This document shows, in pieces, positions 1-7,279 of a stretch of 64,000 nucleotides of DNA (position 1 is the stretch's first letter; every line of letters starts with the position of its first letter). The stretch comes from Terriglobales bacterium (GTDB lineage: Bacteria; Acidobacteriota; Terriglobia; Terriglobales; Acidobacteriaceae). Position numbers and translations under genes: made by a program. Location of the stretch: NCBI GenBank assembly GCA_035691485.1, contig DASSIZ010000047.1, positions 1-64,000 of the forward strand, in the 5' to 3' direction. The notes beneath the pieces were generated by a model. The model was not told where the DNA came from, made no database searches, and saw only the letters and a program-made list of their open reading frames with translations.

Positions 1-67
1 TGAGGAATCGGTTTTTCGGGATAGCGTGAGCGTTGGAGTTGCGTTTGACTCGCCACTGGCAACTGAC

Positions 68-865
68 TCATGCTTCCCTCATCCCATAAAGATGATGCAG
101 CGGCCCTTTCCCTTTTCCCACGCGGTACGCCCGCTCGATGGCGCGTCTCACATACTGTCCCGCCGCGCTCACTGAATCCTTCAGCTCGAATCCGCGCGCT
201 AAATTGCATGCCAGCGACGTGGCAAACGCGCATCCTGTCCCGTGCGTCGACTGCGAATCAATGCCTTTACCGGCGAACGTAGTTACTTTTCCGCCGATGC
301 TCAAAACGTCCACCGGCGACTTCAAATGCCCGCCGGTTACGACCACCGCCCGCGCTCCCATCTCGTGCAGCCTTGCCGCCGCCCGCTTCATGCCAGCCAG
401 GTCTGAAACCTCCGCCCCGCTCAGCGCCGCCGCCTCGTTCAGATTAGGCGTGATCACGTCCACCAGCTCGAGCAGCCTCTTCCTGACCACCCCCACCCCC
501 CGCTCATCCAGCAGGTCCAGCCCCGACGAAGCCCTCAGCACCGGATCCAAGACCACGTTCCTCAGCCGGCGCTTCCCCAGGAACTCCGCTACCGCTTCCG
601 CCACATCTCCCGACCCCAGCATTCCTATCCTGACCGCCGAAAGCGCCACATCCCCCGCCAAAGCCTCCAGGGTCTCGGCTACCAGGCGTCCCGGGACCGC
701 TTCCACCCTCTTGACCCCCTGCGTTGTCTGGATCGTGAGGGCTGTAATGCAGGTCACCCCGTAGCAACCATGGGCGGCGATCGTCTTTATGTCTGCCGTG
801 ACCCCCGCCCCCGACGACGGATCGTATCCGGCGATGCTGAGCACTATCGGTCTGGTTTCAGGCAT
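68..865 (-). CDS. thiD: Hydroxymethylpyrimidine/phosphomethylpyrimidine kinase ThiD
   Basis: A 265-residue ribokinase-fold kinase that phosphorylates HMP and then HMP-P to HMP-PP in cytoplasmic thiamine synthesis. The N-terminal substrate loop GYDPSSGAG lies at about residues 13-21. The anion-hole motif HGTGCAFA lies near residue 208, with the family's active-site cysteine at about 212. The length is normal for ThiD. The ATG start has only a weak ribosome-binding site. It stands alone and is transcribed away from the RlpA-like gene; thiE is 52 kb away in this window. The family assignment is secure from the motifs. A dedicated HMP kinase without HMP-P activity cannot be excluded from sequence alone. 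Confidence 0.95.
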   Translation of the reverse strand: MPETRPIVLSIAGYDPSSGAGVTADIKTIAAHGCYGVTCITALTIQTTQGVKRVEAVPGRLVAETLEALAGDVALSAVRIGMLGSGDVAEAVAEFLGKRRLRNVVLDPVLRASSGLDLLDERGVGVVRKRLLELVDVITPNLNEAAALSGAEVSDLAGMKRAAARLHEMGARAVVVTGGHLKSPVDVLSIGGKVTTFAGKGIDSQSTHGTGCAFATSLACNLARGFELKDSVSAAGQYVRRAIERAYRVGKGKGPLHHLYGMREA

Positions 866-1173
866 GGCAGGAGTTTACACCGGTGTTACGGCGGTACATG
901 CCCGTCTCGTTCTGATACCAGCCAGAAAGGCCTTCTGACCGGCCAACTACCCCTCAAAAGGTCGCTTCTAACTCCTAGACAGCAGGGGGAATCAGGTTGG
1001 TAACTGCTTCCTTTCGGCCTCCTGTCCGCGCCTCTTCGCCACGCCGTTTTGTCTCATTTCGGGACTCCAAGTTACCTCTGGCTGGGGCTCCCGGTTGACT
1101 TTCCCCCCTCGTCTGCTAGCCTTTAACGATCGTTTCTCGGGGGAGGGACGACTATAGAACGCGCGAGGTGACA
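866..1173. other. Divergent spacer between thiD and the RlpA-like gene
   Basis: About 300 bp without a supportable gene. It holds a possible plus-strand promoter for the RlpA-like gene: TTGACT near 1095, and either TAGCCT about 16 bp further on or TATAGA near 1154. Neither is close to consensus. No repeat or RNA gene was recognised. Confidence 0.4.
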
Positions 1174-1647
1174 ATGCGACGAGTACTGTCTTACATCCTG
1201 GCGGCCGTTTTACTGGCCACCGGCCTGGAGGCGGCACCCCGAACGAACACGCACCCCGATCCATTAGAGCACGCGATCCAAAGCAACGCCTCCGGGCCCC
1301 GATTGAAGCCGCATAAGCCTTATCAGGTCGGCACCGCCTCCTGGTATGGCCACCAATTTGACGGAAAACAAACCGCCAGCGGCGAAACCTTTAACATGTA
1401 CCAATTCACCGCCGCCCACCGGCATCTGCCCTTGGGAACCATTGTCCGGGTAACGAACCTGCACAACGGCGAGTCCGTAGTGGTCCGCGTGAACGACCGC
1501 GGCCCCGTGCCCTCGGCCCGGATCATCGACTTGTCCTACGGGGCGGCCCGGCAGATCGGCATGAGCGGCGCGGGTATACAGCCCGTGCGCCTGGATATCG
1601 TCCAGCCGGCGCCGGAAATCGCACAATCTCAGGCCTTTATGCCTTAA
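1174..1647 (+). CDS. rlpA: RlpA-like septal ring lytic transglycosylase (double-psi beta-barrel)
   Basis: An exported protein of about 157 residues with a hydrophobic signal peptide (VLSYILAAVLLATGLEA) followed by one RlpA/DPBB domain. The domain shows the family features GTASWYG, the TASGE segment and the VNDRGP loop that carries the conserved catalytic aspartate. RlpA proteins cleave denuded peptidoglycan glycan strands, usually at septa. There is no C-terminal SPOR domain, so septal targeting is not evident. I place the start at ATG 1174 because GAGGTGA precedes it; an in-frame GTG at 1168 sits inside that ribosome-binding site. pyrF begins 10 bp after the stop and may be co-transcribed. 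Confidence 0.88.
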   Translation: MRRVLSYILAAVLLATGLEAAPRTNTHPDPLEHAIQSNASGPRLKPHKPYQVGTASWYGHQFDGKQTASGETFNMYQFTAAHRHLPLGTIVRVTNLHNGESVVVRVNDRGPVPSARIIDLSYGAARQIGMSGAGIQPVRLDIVQPAPEIAQSQAFMP

Positions 1648-1657
1648 ACTGGCAGGC

Positions 1658-2422
1658 ATGGCCGACGCCCGCGAGCGCCTGATTGTTGCCCTTGATGTTC
1701 CCAGTGCCCCCGAGGCTCGAAGAATCGTGGCAACGATTGGCGACTCGGCCCAGATTTATAAGGTAGGTAAGCAGTTATTTACGGCCGAAGGACCCCAGAT
1801 CGTACGCGACCTGGTGGCCTCCGGCCGTGATGTCTTTCTCGACCTCAAGTACCACGATATCCCCAATACCGTCGCCAGCGCCGTCCGCATGGCCGCCCAG
1901 CTCGGTGTCCGCATGCTTACCGTCCATGCCTCCGGCGGCCTCCGGATGCTCAGGGCCGCCGTCGAAGCCGCGGCCACCGCTTCTGTAGCGACGGCCTTGA
2001 GTCCGTCCGGGGGAATCAATTCCGCCGCTACGCGCCCCCTGATCCTGGCCGTTACCGTCCTAACCAGCCTCAAAGACGAGGATCTCACCGAAATCGGCGT
2101 CTCCGGGCGGGTCATCGACCAGGCGCTCCGGCTCGCTGCCCTGGCCCGCACCGCCGGCTGCGGTGGGGTGGTTACCTCCGCTCGCGAGGTCCGGGAGATC
2201 CGCCGCGAACTCGGCACCGGCTTCGCCATCGTTACCCCCGGCATCCGTCCCGCCGGCAACGCCAAGGCCGACCAGGAGCGCGTCGTCACCCCGGCCGAAG
2301 CCATCTCCGCCGGCGCCAGCCATATTGTCGTGGGACGACCTATTACCGCTTCCCCCGACCCTGCCGCCTCCGCCCGCCGTATCCTCGACGAAATCGCCTC
2401 CGCCACTGCAGTCACCGTTTAA
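1658..2422 (+). CDS. pyrF: Orotidine 5'-phosphate decarboxylase
   Basis: A 254-residue cytoplasmic TIM-barrel enzyme that converts OMP to UMP, the last step of pyrimidine synthesis. The catalytic signature DLKYHDIPNTV (Asp-x-Lys-x-x-Asp) is at about residues 62-72. The C-terminal phosphate-binding part VTPGIRP and GRPIT is also present. The length is typical of the bacterial family. It begins 10 bp after the RlpA-like gene with no clear Shine-Dalgarno sequence, so translational coupling or co-transcription is likely. Confidence 0.96.
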   Translation: MADARERLIVALDVPSAPEARRIVATIGDSAQIYKVGKQLFTAEGPQIVRDLVASGRDVFLDLKYHDIPNTVASAVRMAAQLGVRMLTVHASGGLRMLRAAVEAAATASVATALSPSGGINSAATRPLILAVTVLTSLKDEDLTEIGVSGRVIDQALRLAALARTAGCGGVVTSAREVREIRRELGTGFAIVTPGIRPAGNAKADQERVVTPAEAISAGASHIVVGRPITASPDPAASARRILDEIASATAVTV

Positions 2423-2499
2423 ACAGTAGCCCTAGCCCTTGTTTTCTCTCGCTCACCCTTCCCTCTTCCACTCGTCCAACCCCTCGTACGGGGGGCATT

Positions 2500-3390
2500 A
2501 TGAAACTGGACCGCTCCATCATTCTTGGCCTTTTCTTCGGCGCTGTTGCCGCCGTATCCGCCAATGCGCAAACGTCATCGGCGTTTCAAGAGGAGTTCCA
2601 CCACGCCTACACGCTCACACCGGGCGGAAGCATCCAGCTCAAGAACATCAACGGATGGGTGAAGATCAGCTCCTGGGACCGCAACGAGGTCAAGGTTGAC
2701 GCCCTTAAGTACGCCGGGACTCGCGAGCGCTTCGACCAGGCCAAAATCGAGGTCGACGCCAGCCCCAGCTCTATCTACATCAGAACCCATTACGACGACG
2801 GGCACGAGCTCAACTACAGCAGCGACGACCCCATCCACAACCCCGCCACCGTGGACTACACCCTTACTGTGCCCGCCAGTGCGCGCCTCGACGGCATCAA
2901 GCTCATCAACGGCAATCTTGACATCCAGAACGTCACCGGCGACGTCGACGCGCATTGCATCAACGGAAATCTGCGCGCCTCCGGCCTCCGCGGCCGCACT
3001 GATCTCTCCACCATCAATGGCGCATTGGAAGTGACACTCGACACTGTTTCCGGACCCGTCATTTCCGCCAATCGTCAGTCCGACAATGCGCGTGACGTCG
3101 CGCTCAAATCCGTCAACGGCGAAGTCGCCGTGACTCTTCCCTCGGACACCGACGCCGAAGTCCACGTTCGCACCGTGCACGGCAGCATCAGCAACGACTT
3201 CGGACTTCCCGTCGACGACGGTCGCTATGTCGGCCACTCCCTCGCCGGGCGGCTCGGCTCCGGCGCCGTCCGCATCCAGCTGAAAAATGTGAACGGTCCG
3301 GTCTCTATCCACCGCGCCTCCGACGGCAAACCTCTCTCCGCCGTGCAAAACATTCTTCCTCCCAGAACCCCGCGAGAGACTTCGTTTTAG
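2500..3390 (+). CDS. Exported DUF4097-type beta-repeat protein
   Basis: A 296-residue protein with a clear signal peptide (residues 1-24, ending SANAQ). The rest is a series of short beta-strand repeats: alternating segments of the type GSIQLKNINGWVKI, KLINGNLDIQNV, STINGALEV, SVNGEVAV and NVNGPVSI. This is the hallmark of the DUF4097 adhesin-like beta-helix family, whose molecular role is not established. It is predicted to be periplasmic or surface located. A GGGGG stretch 6-10 bp before the ATG acts as the ribosome-binding site. A second member of the same family lies at 26216-27202. No enzymatic motif is visible. Confidence 0.82.
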   Translation: MKLDRSIILGLFFGAVAAVSANAQTSSAFQEEFHHAYTLTPGGSIQLKNINGWVKISSWDRNEVKVDALKYAGTRERFDQAKIEVDASPSSIYIRTHYDDGHELNYSSDDPIHNPATVDYTLTVPASARLDGIKLINGNLDIQNVTGDVDAHCINGNLRASGLRGRTDLSTINGALEVTLDTVSGPVISANRQSDNARDVALKSVNGEVAVTLPSDTDAEVHVRTVHGSISNDFGLPVDDGRYVGHSLAGRLGSGAVRIQLKNVNGPVSIHRASDGKPLSAVQNILPPRTPRETSF

Positions 3391-3715
3391 CGTCTCGGGC
3401 CGCGCAGGGCTTTAGCCCTGGAAAGCATGCTTTTTTCGGAGACTTGTCATTTCGAGCGGGCTTCAGCCCGCAAGGAATCTCGGTTTCCTTTTCCGTCTTC
3501 TTGCCATTGCTCGCAACTCGTCGCCGCTTCTTCCTCCGCTCCCCGCCGCCAGTCAGACCGAAAACCCCAGGCTACCTGCCCAAAACCTCAGGTTATCTGG
3601 ACCTAACTCGCTGATTCCGCTCACCACCAAAGGAGCACCTATGCCGTCCCGATCGTCCGGTTTTTAGGCCCGACGACGATGTCGCGGAGCGCATCTGAAC
3701 ATGCGGAGCGACCTC
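3391..3715. repeat. Spacer with two GGCT-AGCC palindromes and a mini-ORF
   Basis: Two near-perfect palindromes of one family lie here. The first, at 3405-3420, has arms CAGGGCT and AGCCCTG. The second, at 3456-3471, has arms GCGGGCT and AGCCCGC and sits in a context (TCATTTCGAGCG ... AAGGAATCT) I associate with acidobacterial dispersed repeats. The remainder is pyrimidine-rich filler. At 3641-3667 an AAAGGAG ribosome-binding site precedes an 8-codon ORF (MPSRSSGF, stop), just upstream of the next gene. Confidence 0.55.
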
Positions 3716-3979
3716 ATGGCTAAGAACCGCGAAAACGACGAACTGGGACCCAACTCCGCCGGGCAATCCGGCGACACGCAGCAGATTTCGAACCTGCCCG
3801 ACGCGGATTCTGAAAGCGTCGAGGAGTTAGTCGAGGAAGGAAACGCCTTGGAGGCCGGCCTCGTCGAGGGCGTGGAAGACGCCGAGGACCCCGACGTCTC
3901 GGAGGTCACTACGCGCCAGGTGCCGGAGGACGATGTTCCCGCCGAGTACCTGGATGACGAGAACAAGAACGTTGCGTGA
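3716..3979 (+). CDS. Small, highly acidic hypothetical protein
   Basis: About 87 residues, dominated by Asp and Glu (runs such as ESVEELVEEGN and EDAEDPDVSE), with no cysteine, signal peptide or membrane segment. It looks soluble and probably partly disordered. I do not recognise a family. I choose ATG 3716 (MAKNREND...) because GGAG stands 7 bp upstream; an in-frame ATG at 3701 is the alternative. A strong terminator follows 60 bp downstream. Function unknown. Confidence 0.6.
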   Translation: MAKNRENDELGPNSAGQSGDTQQISNLPDADSESVEELVEEGNALEAGLVEGVEDAEDPDVSEVTTRQVPEDDVPAEYLDDENKNVA

Positions 3980-3983
3980 GAAG

Positions 3984-4139
3984 AGTAGCTAGTACCGAGT
4001 ACCTGGTGCCAGGCGCCTGGTGCAGTTTAGCGAGTCGCCAAAAAAAAGCGCGGCCCTTTCGGCCGTGCATTTTTATGACGGTTCTCGGTTGTCGGCTAAC
4101 CCGTCATCAGTAGTCAGTGCCCGCTACTTGGTACTCACG
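3984..4139. repeat. Heptad-periodic inverted element wrapped around a terminator
   Basis: The left arm (3984-4039) reads in 7-bp words: AGTAGCT, AGTACCG, AGTACCT, GGTGCCA, GGCGCCT, GGTGCAG, TTTAGCG, AGTCGCC. The right arm (4080-4139) is also 7-periodic: GGTTCTC, GGTTGTC, GGCTAAC, CCGTCAT, CAGTAGT, CAGTGCC, CGCTACT, TGGTACT. Reverse-complemented, the right arm resembles the left (AGTACC-A-AGTAG against AGTACC-G-AGTAC, and TTAGC at the far end), and many differences are transitions. The terminator hairpin sits in the middle. The element fills the convergent gap between the acidic protein and the BON gene. Confidence 0.6.
4040..4075. terminator. Bidirectional intrinsic terminator
   Basis: The stem GCGCGGCC / GGCCGTGC (one G.T pair) at 4048-4068 has a CTTTC loop. 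It is flanked by eight A on the left and five T on the right, so U-tracts exist on both strands. It serves the convergent acidic-protein (+) and BON (-) genes. Confidence 0.88.
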
Positions 4140-4889
4140 CTAGCGCGCGACTTCCTTGTCGGTCTGCAGGTGGTTCTCCACTGAGAACACGCCTGGGACC
4201 GCGCTGGCGCGGATGAAGGCTACGTTGCGATCGAAGTTGTCCATGACGACGCCGTAGAGCCCGACATGGCCGCCGTCGACCACGATGCGGATCGGCGCCT
4301 GTGGATCCAGGCTGTAGCGGCTGAGCGCCGGATCGCGATAGATGGCGCGCGCCACGCTGAAGCGCACCCGGTCGTCGTAGAACGAGGCCGGCGCAACCTT
4401 CACCTGGTTCACCACGCCCTTCACGCCGGGCGTGTTGACGACCTCGGCGATCGCGGATTCGCGGTCCACCGGATTGCGGACTTCCCCGCCGACGGTGGCC
4501 ACGCCGTTGTCGACTCCGACGGTGAGCACGTTCCAGACGTTGCCGTAGCCGACGCGGTCGTAGGCGAGCTTCTTCGCCAGCTTGTCGCGCAGCGCGGCGT
4601 CGGAAATTTCCGGTCCGGCAACGCTGATTTCGTCGCGTACGTTGTGGCTCTGTTTGCGCGCCTTCTTCTCCGCGTCGAGCTTGTGTTTGTAGGAGTCAAC
4701 CGTGCCCTGGAGCGTGACCACGCCATCGGACACGCTGGATTGCACATTCTTGAACTCGGATTTCTTCTGCAGTTCGGCAGCGAGTTTGGCCTGCAGGGCA
4801 GCGTCGCTGGCTGCGTCAGCCAGCGCCAATCCGCCCAGGCTCATGATCGCGGCCAACAGAATCGCCGCAAATTTCGCGTTGCTTTTCAT
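4140..4889 (-). CDS. Periplasmic triple BON-domain protein
   Basis: About 249 residues with a signal peptide (KFAAILLAAIMSLGGLALADA) and three consecutive BON-like domains: roughly residues 27-90 (SDAALQAKLAAELQ ... VTLQGTVDS), 95-165 (SDAALRDKLAKKL ... ATVGGEVRN) and 170-245 (the most degenerate). BON proteins bind phospholipid or stabilise the envelope under stress (OsmY-like). The start is ATG 4889: GAGGAG lies 7 bp upstream, whereas the upstream ATG at 4928 has none. A perfect AT-rich palindrome about 40 bp upstream may be an operator. Confidence 0.85.
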   Translation of the reverse strand: MKSNAKFAAILLAAIMSLGGLALADAASDAALQAKLAAELQKKSEFKNVQSSVSDGVVTLQGTVDSYKHKLDAEKKARKQSHNVRDEISVAGPEISDAALRDKLAKKLAYDRVGYGNVWNVLTVGVDNGVATVGGEVRNPVDRESAIAEVVNTPGVKGVVNQVKVAPASFYDDRVRFSVARAIYRDPALSRYSLDPQAPIRIVVDGGHVGLYGVVMDNFDRNVAFIRASAVPGVFSVENHLQTDKEVAR

Positions 4890-4930
4890 ATGCTTTCTCC
4901 TCACGAATGCGAACCTATTCGTCCCCACAA

Positions 4931-4952
4931 TAATTAACCGTTTGGTTAATTA
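4931..4952. promoter_or_regulatory. Perfect palindrome upstream of the BON gene (operator candidate)
   Basis: TAATTAACC and GGTTAATTA are perfect 9-bp arms around GTTT, the most AT-rich stretch nearby. It lies 42-63 bp upstream of the BON start and just before its ribosome-binding site region, where a repressor could cover the promoter. It lacks a U-tract, so it is unlikely to be a terminator. The binding factor is unknown; a TetR-like dimer would suit the size. Confidence 0.45.
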
Positions 4953-5109
4953 ATTAGACGCAGGCGGGAGGGAAAAGTCTCCGGATAGAAGTAAAAGTTT
5001 GTAAAGATGGTGTCGCTGAAAGTAGGGAAGTCGACGAGCCGCTGGCGTCGGCTGCAAGTTTGGGCTTGCCAGAGGTCGCGGGTGGCGATGATGCAGCGAG
5101 GCTAGCGAC

Positions 5110-5490
5110 AAAAAATTAAAAGGGCTATGACATTGGTTATGGTCTAGCCGCCAACTCCTGCGAGGGAGTTAACGACGTGGACGCATGTACCGTCACAGCC
5201 CCTTGATGCGATCACTGCTTTCGCAGTACCGAACCCCAACGGAACCTCGCAGTATCCGTCGGTTTTTTCGGGTCCGGCCGCTCGACGAGTTGCCTCGCCT
5301 GGCGGACCACTCAGTCTACTTTGGACTGGCGACCGATGATTGAAGCCAACCCTTTCGACCGTCGACGGGCGGGATAGTAACACTGAACCAAAAGCAGTCA
5401 ACGCCCAACATCGGTGCAGTGGAAGATAATCCGAGGGCGCTAAGGCAGCAGTGTTTAGCGGAGATTTCCACTCATTTCCCACATGGAATG
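5110..5490 (-). ncRNA. Candidate structured non-coding RNA with its own terminator
   Basis: Read on the minus strand, this stretch is dense in hairpins. CGCTAA/TTAGCG is near 5450. GGTCCG/CGGACC encloses CGAG-GCAA-CTCG near 5290 (a GNRA tetraloop). ACTGC-GAAA-GCAGT is near 5220 (a second GNRA loop). AACTCC/GGAGTT is near 5165. The stretch ends in a GGCTA...TAGCC stem (5123-5149) followed by CTTTTAATTTTTT, an intrinsic terminator on the same strand. The GAAA and GCAA loops occur only in the minus-strand reading, which fixes the orientation. I could not match it to tmRNA, RNase P RNA, SRP RNA or 6S RNA. An overlapping 112-codon ORF exists but looks incidental. Confidence 0.45.
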
Positions 5491-5497
5491 AAAGCCT

Positions 5498-5588
5498 CTA
5501 GTTTCTGGTCTCTAACTTCCAGTTCCTGGTTTCCAGCTCTTAGCTTTTAGCTTTTAGCTCCAGGCTCTTATCTTTTGACTTTTCTGGC
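5498..5588. repeat. Heptad-periodic spacer upstream of cspA
   Basis: Twelve to thirteen consecutive 7-bp words: CTAGTTT, CTGGTCT, CTAACTT, CCAGTTC, CTGGTTT, CCAGCTC, TTAGCTT, TTAGCTT, TTAGCTC, CAGGCTC, TTATCTT, TTGACTT. The rough consensus is YTRGYTY. It lies between the candidate RNA and the cold-shock gene. CTGG/CCAG words alternate in the left part and could fold locally. Confidence 0.6.
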
Positions 5589-5645
5589 TATAGCTTGCGC
5601 CGTGCTAAGGGCGCGAAGTATCATCTGCTGGGTTAGGAGAGCACC

Positions 5646-5846
5646 ATGCAAGGAACGGTAAAGTGGTTCAATGATTCCAAAGGATTCGGTTTCATCACCC
5701 CCGATGACGGAAGCAAAGACGTCTTCGTTCATCACAGCGCGATCGTCAGCAGCGGCTTCCGGTCGTTGGCCGAAGGAGACAAAGTCGAGTTCCAGACCGA
5801 GCAGGGGCCCAAGGGACCGCAGGCGAAAGACGTCAAGAAAATTTAG
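5646..5846 (+). CDS. cspA: Cold-shock protein (CspA family)
   Basis: A 66-residue single cold-shock domain that binds single-stranded RNA/DNA in the cytoplasm. RNP1 (KGFGFI) and RNP2 (VFVHHS) are intact, and the opening [17 protein letters not shown] is canonical. An AGGAGAGCACC ribosome-binding site precedes the ATG. It is monocistronic. Upstream lies a heptad-repeat spacer rather than an obvious long cold-box leader, so temperature control is not evident. The family assignment is certain; which csp paralogue this is cannot be told. Confidence 0.96.
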   Translation: MQGTVKWFNDSKGFGFITPDDGSKDVFVHHSAIVSSGFRSLAEGDKVEFQTEQGPKGPQAKDVKKI

Positions 5847-5935
5847 TCCGGTCCAACTCACAAAATAAAATCTTTGCCACAAGGTTGCGGCTGAACCAAC
5901 CAGAGGTTCAGCCCGACTTGCGCGGTCGCGCGCGC

Positions 5936-6190
5936 TCATGCGAGGCGCGGGAGTTGGCTTGGGTTCTCGTAGGATTCACGAAGCAGGTTGACGACACGCC
6001 CAATCCAGAGGTTTAATGCCCGGCACATCGTGGGGTCGTAATGCCGGAGCAAGCGGAACAGCAACCCGCCGAGCCAGCGCCGTTCTGCTGCTTCGCGATG
6101 ATCACCGAGATCAGGCAGAAATAAGCACAGTCGCCGGTTAACACGATGGGAAATTCCGGGCCGACGACGCCGACGCGCGAAGGGCCACCA
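5936..6190 (-). pseudogene. Open frame without start, possible C-terminal gene remnant
   Basis: One minus-strand frame stays open for about 80 codons and gives a protein-like C-terminus (segments CLFLPDLGDHREAAERRW and LWIGRVVNLLRESYENP) that stops at 5936. No ATG, GTG or TTG with a ribosome-binding site is visible upstream in frame, where the translation becomes Arg-rich and unconvincing. It may be the tail of a decayed gene. I do not recognise the family. The rest of 5847-6390 shows nothing else. Confidence 0.25.
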
Positions 6191-6390
6191 GCAGCAATTG
6201 TGCTGTGATTAGCAAAAGTTTAAAGAAGCTTCCGCTTCGACGCTAGGATACACTCACTTTGTAAATTGTGGTCGGCAGAGCCTAGGGAGGTTCGCGCGCT
6301 CCGCGCCCAGCTGATTGGAGAACCCGGCGCGGTGCCGCTGAGGTCACAGAACTTTCAATTGCATGCTGAGCAGTTTGAGGCAGGAGCGCG

Positions 6391-6708
6391 ATGACTGACA
6401 CCACCCGCAATGAACGACGCTGCGAGCAGCGGATTCGCTTTGAAGCCCCGGCGACTATCGCTGCGGCGGAGCACCGGATCGCCGCATCGACCAAGGACAT
6501 CAGCCAACGAGGTTTATTCTGTTTCACCGATGCCAAGGTCGAAGTTGGCAGCGATATCGACATTCTGCTTATGCTGCCGGAAGAGGTGGGGTTGCCGGTA
6601 AGCGGGATGGTCTGTTGTCACGGGCGGATCGTTCGCTCGAAGTCCGAAGGCGGGCAGTATGGGATGGCAGTGGAGATCGACCGTTTGGAACCGGTGCCCA
6701 CAGTCTAA
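6391..6708 (+). CDS. PilZ domain protein
   Basis: A 105-residue single PilZ domain, a likely cytoplasmic c-di-GMP receptor. The first ligand motif is an RxxxR-type cluster (RRCEQRIRFEA, residues about 6-16) and the second is DISQRG (D/NxSxxG, residues about 37-42). The C-terminal barrel strand ending GMAVEIDRLEP is typical. It is flanked by unrelated genes and is probably transcribed alone. With the type IV pilus genes elsewhere in the window, a motility or adhesion role is plausible but unproven. Confidence 0.85.
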   Translation: MTDTTRNERRCEQRIRFEAPATIAAAEHRIAASTKDISQRGLFCFTDAKVEVGSDIDILLMLPEEVGLPVSGMVCCHGRIVRSKSEGGQYGMAVEIDRLEPVPTV

Positions 6709-6736
6709 GGCGAGCCCGACAGAAACTTTTCACTCC

Positions 6737-7141
6737 TCAACTTGTTGAGCTAGAACGCCGCCGCGATGAAAATGCGTATGATCGCGTGGTGGCAAAGACG
6801 CCGGCTCGTGCGTAGCGGAAAGAGTCTGTTGTTCTTGAGAGCGCGGCGCGGGTTCGAATGTTGGAACGGTTCGTACCCGGCGCATCAAAGGTGTAGAGCT
6901 TGGAGTCACACTTGAGATAGGGCCTCAGCATCCTCTGCAAGTCTGAATAACATTCACTGCTGTAGTGCTCAGCAGCCGACGCCGACTCCCAAATACTCAC
7001 TTCCATCACGGCTTGTCCACGAATTTGTACGAGCGTGGCAATGCATCCCGAGCGGTCGCGAAGCGCTGTTTCTTCGACGACCTTTGTGAACTCGGCAGCG
7101 GCAACGGAAGCAGCCGAAAACGCGACGACACGGGCCAACAT
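6737..7141 (-). CDS. Dimeric alpha-beta barrel / antibiotic-biosynthesis-monooxygenase-like protein with odd tail
   Basis: 134 residues. Residues 1-88 look like a compact ABM-type ferredoxin-like domain: LARVVAF, the GCIATLVQIRG strand, VMEVSIWESASAAEHY and a final LYTFDA. Such proteins are small oxygenases or heme-related enzymes, or simply dimeric binding domains. Residues 89-134 are Arg/Ser-rich, low complexity and unlike the family, as if the true stop was lost by a frameshift near 6875. GGGGAG stands 9 bp before the ATG. Assignment is moderate; specific chemistry cannot be inferred. Confidence 0.5.
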   Translation of the reverse strand: MLARVVAFSAASVAAAEFTKVVEETALRDRSGCIATLVQIRGQAVMEVSIWESASAAEHYSSECYSDLQRMLRPYLKCDSKLYTFDAPGTNRSNIRTRAALSRTTDSFRYARAGVFATTRSYAFSSRRRSSSTS

Positions 7142-7279
7142 CTGGGTGAGCTCCCCTGCACTTCGATCTGTGCATCATACCCCTGCCCCAAAAGAGTGCA
7201 ACAAGAAACATCAAGTGGTATGCGAAAAGCTGACCGACCGGGGGTACCTGGGCGTTGCGTCCGGTGCTAGCCGGTTCTC

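Noticed and set aside
5110-5490. tmRNA, RNase P RNA or SRP RNA
   Set aside because: No tag-peptide frame, no GAGGAAAGTCC-type P RNA core and no SRP GGTCAGG...GGAAGCAGC loop could be found on either strand.
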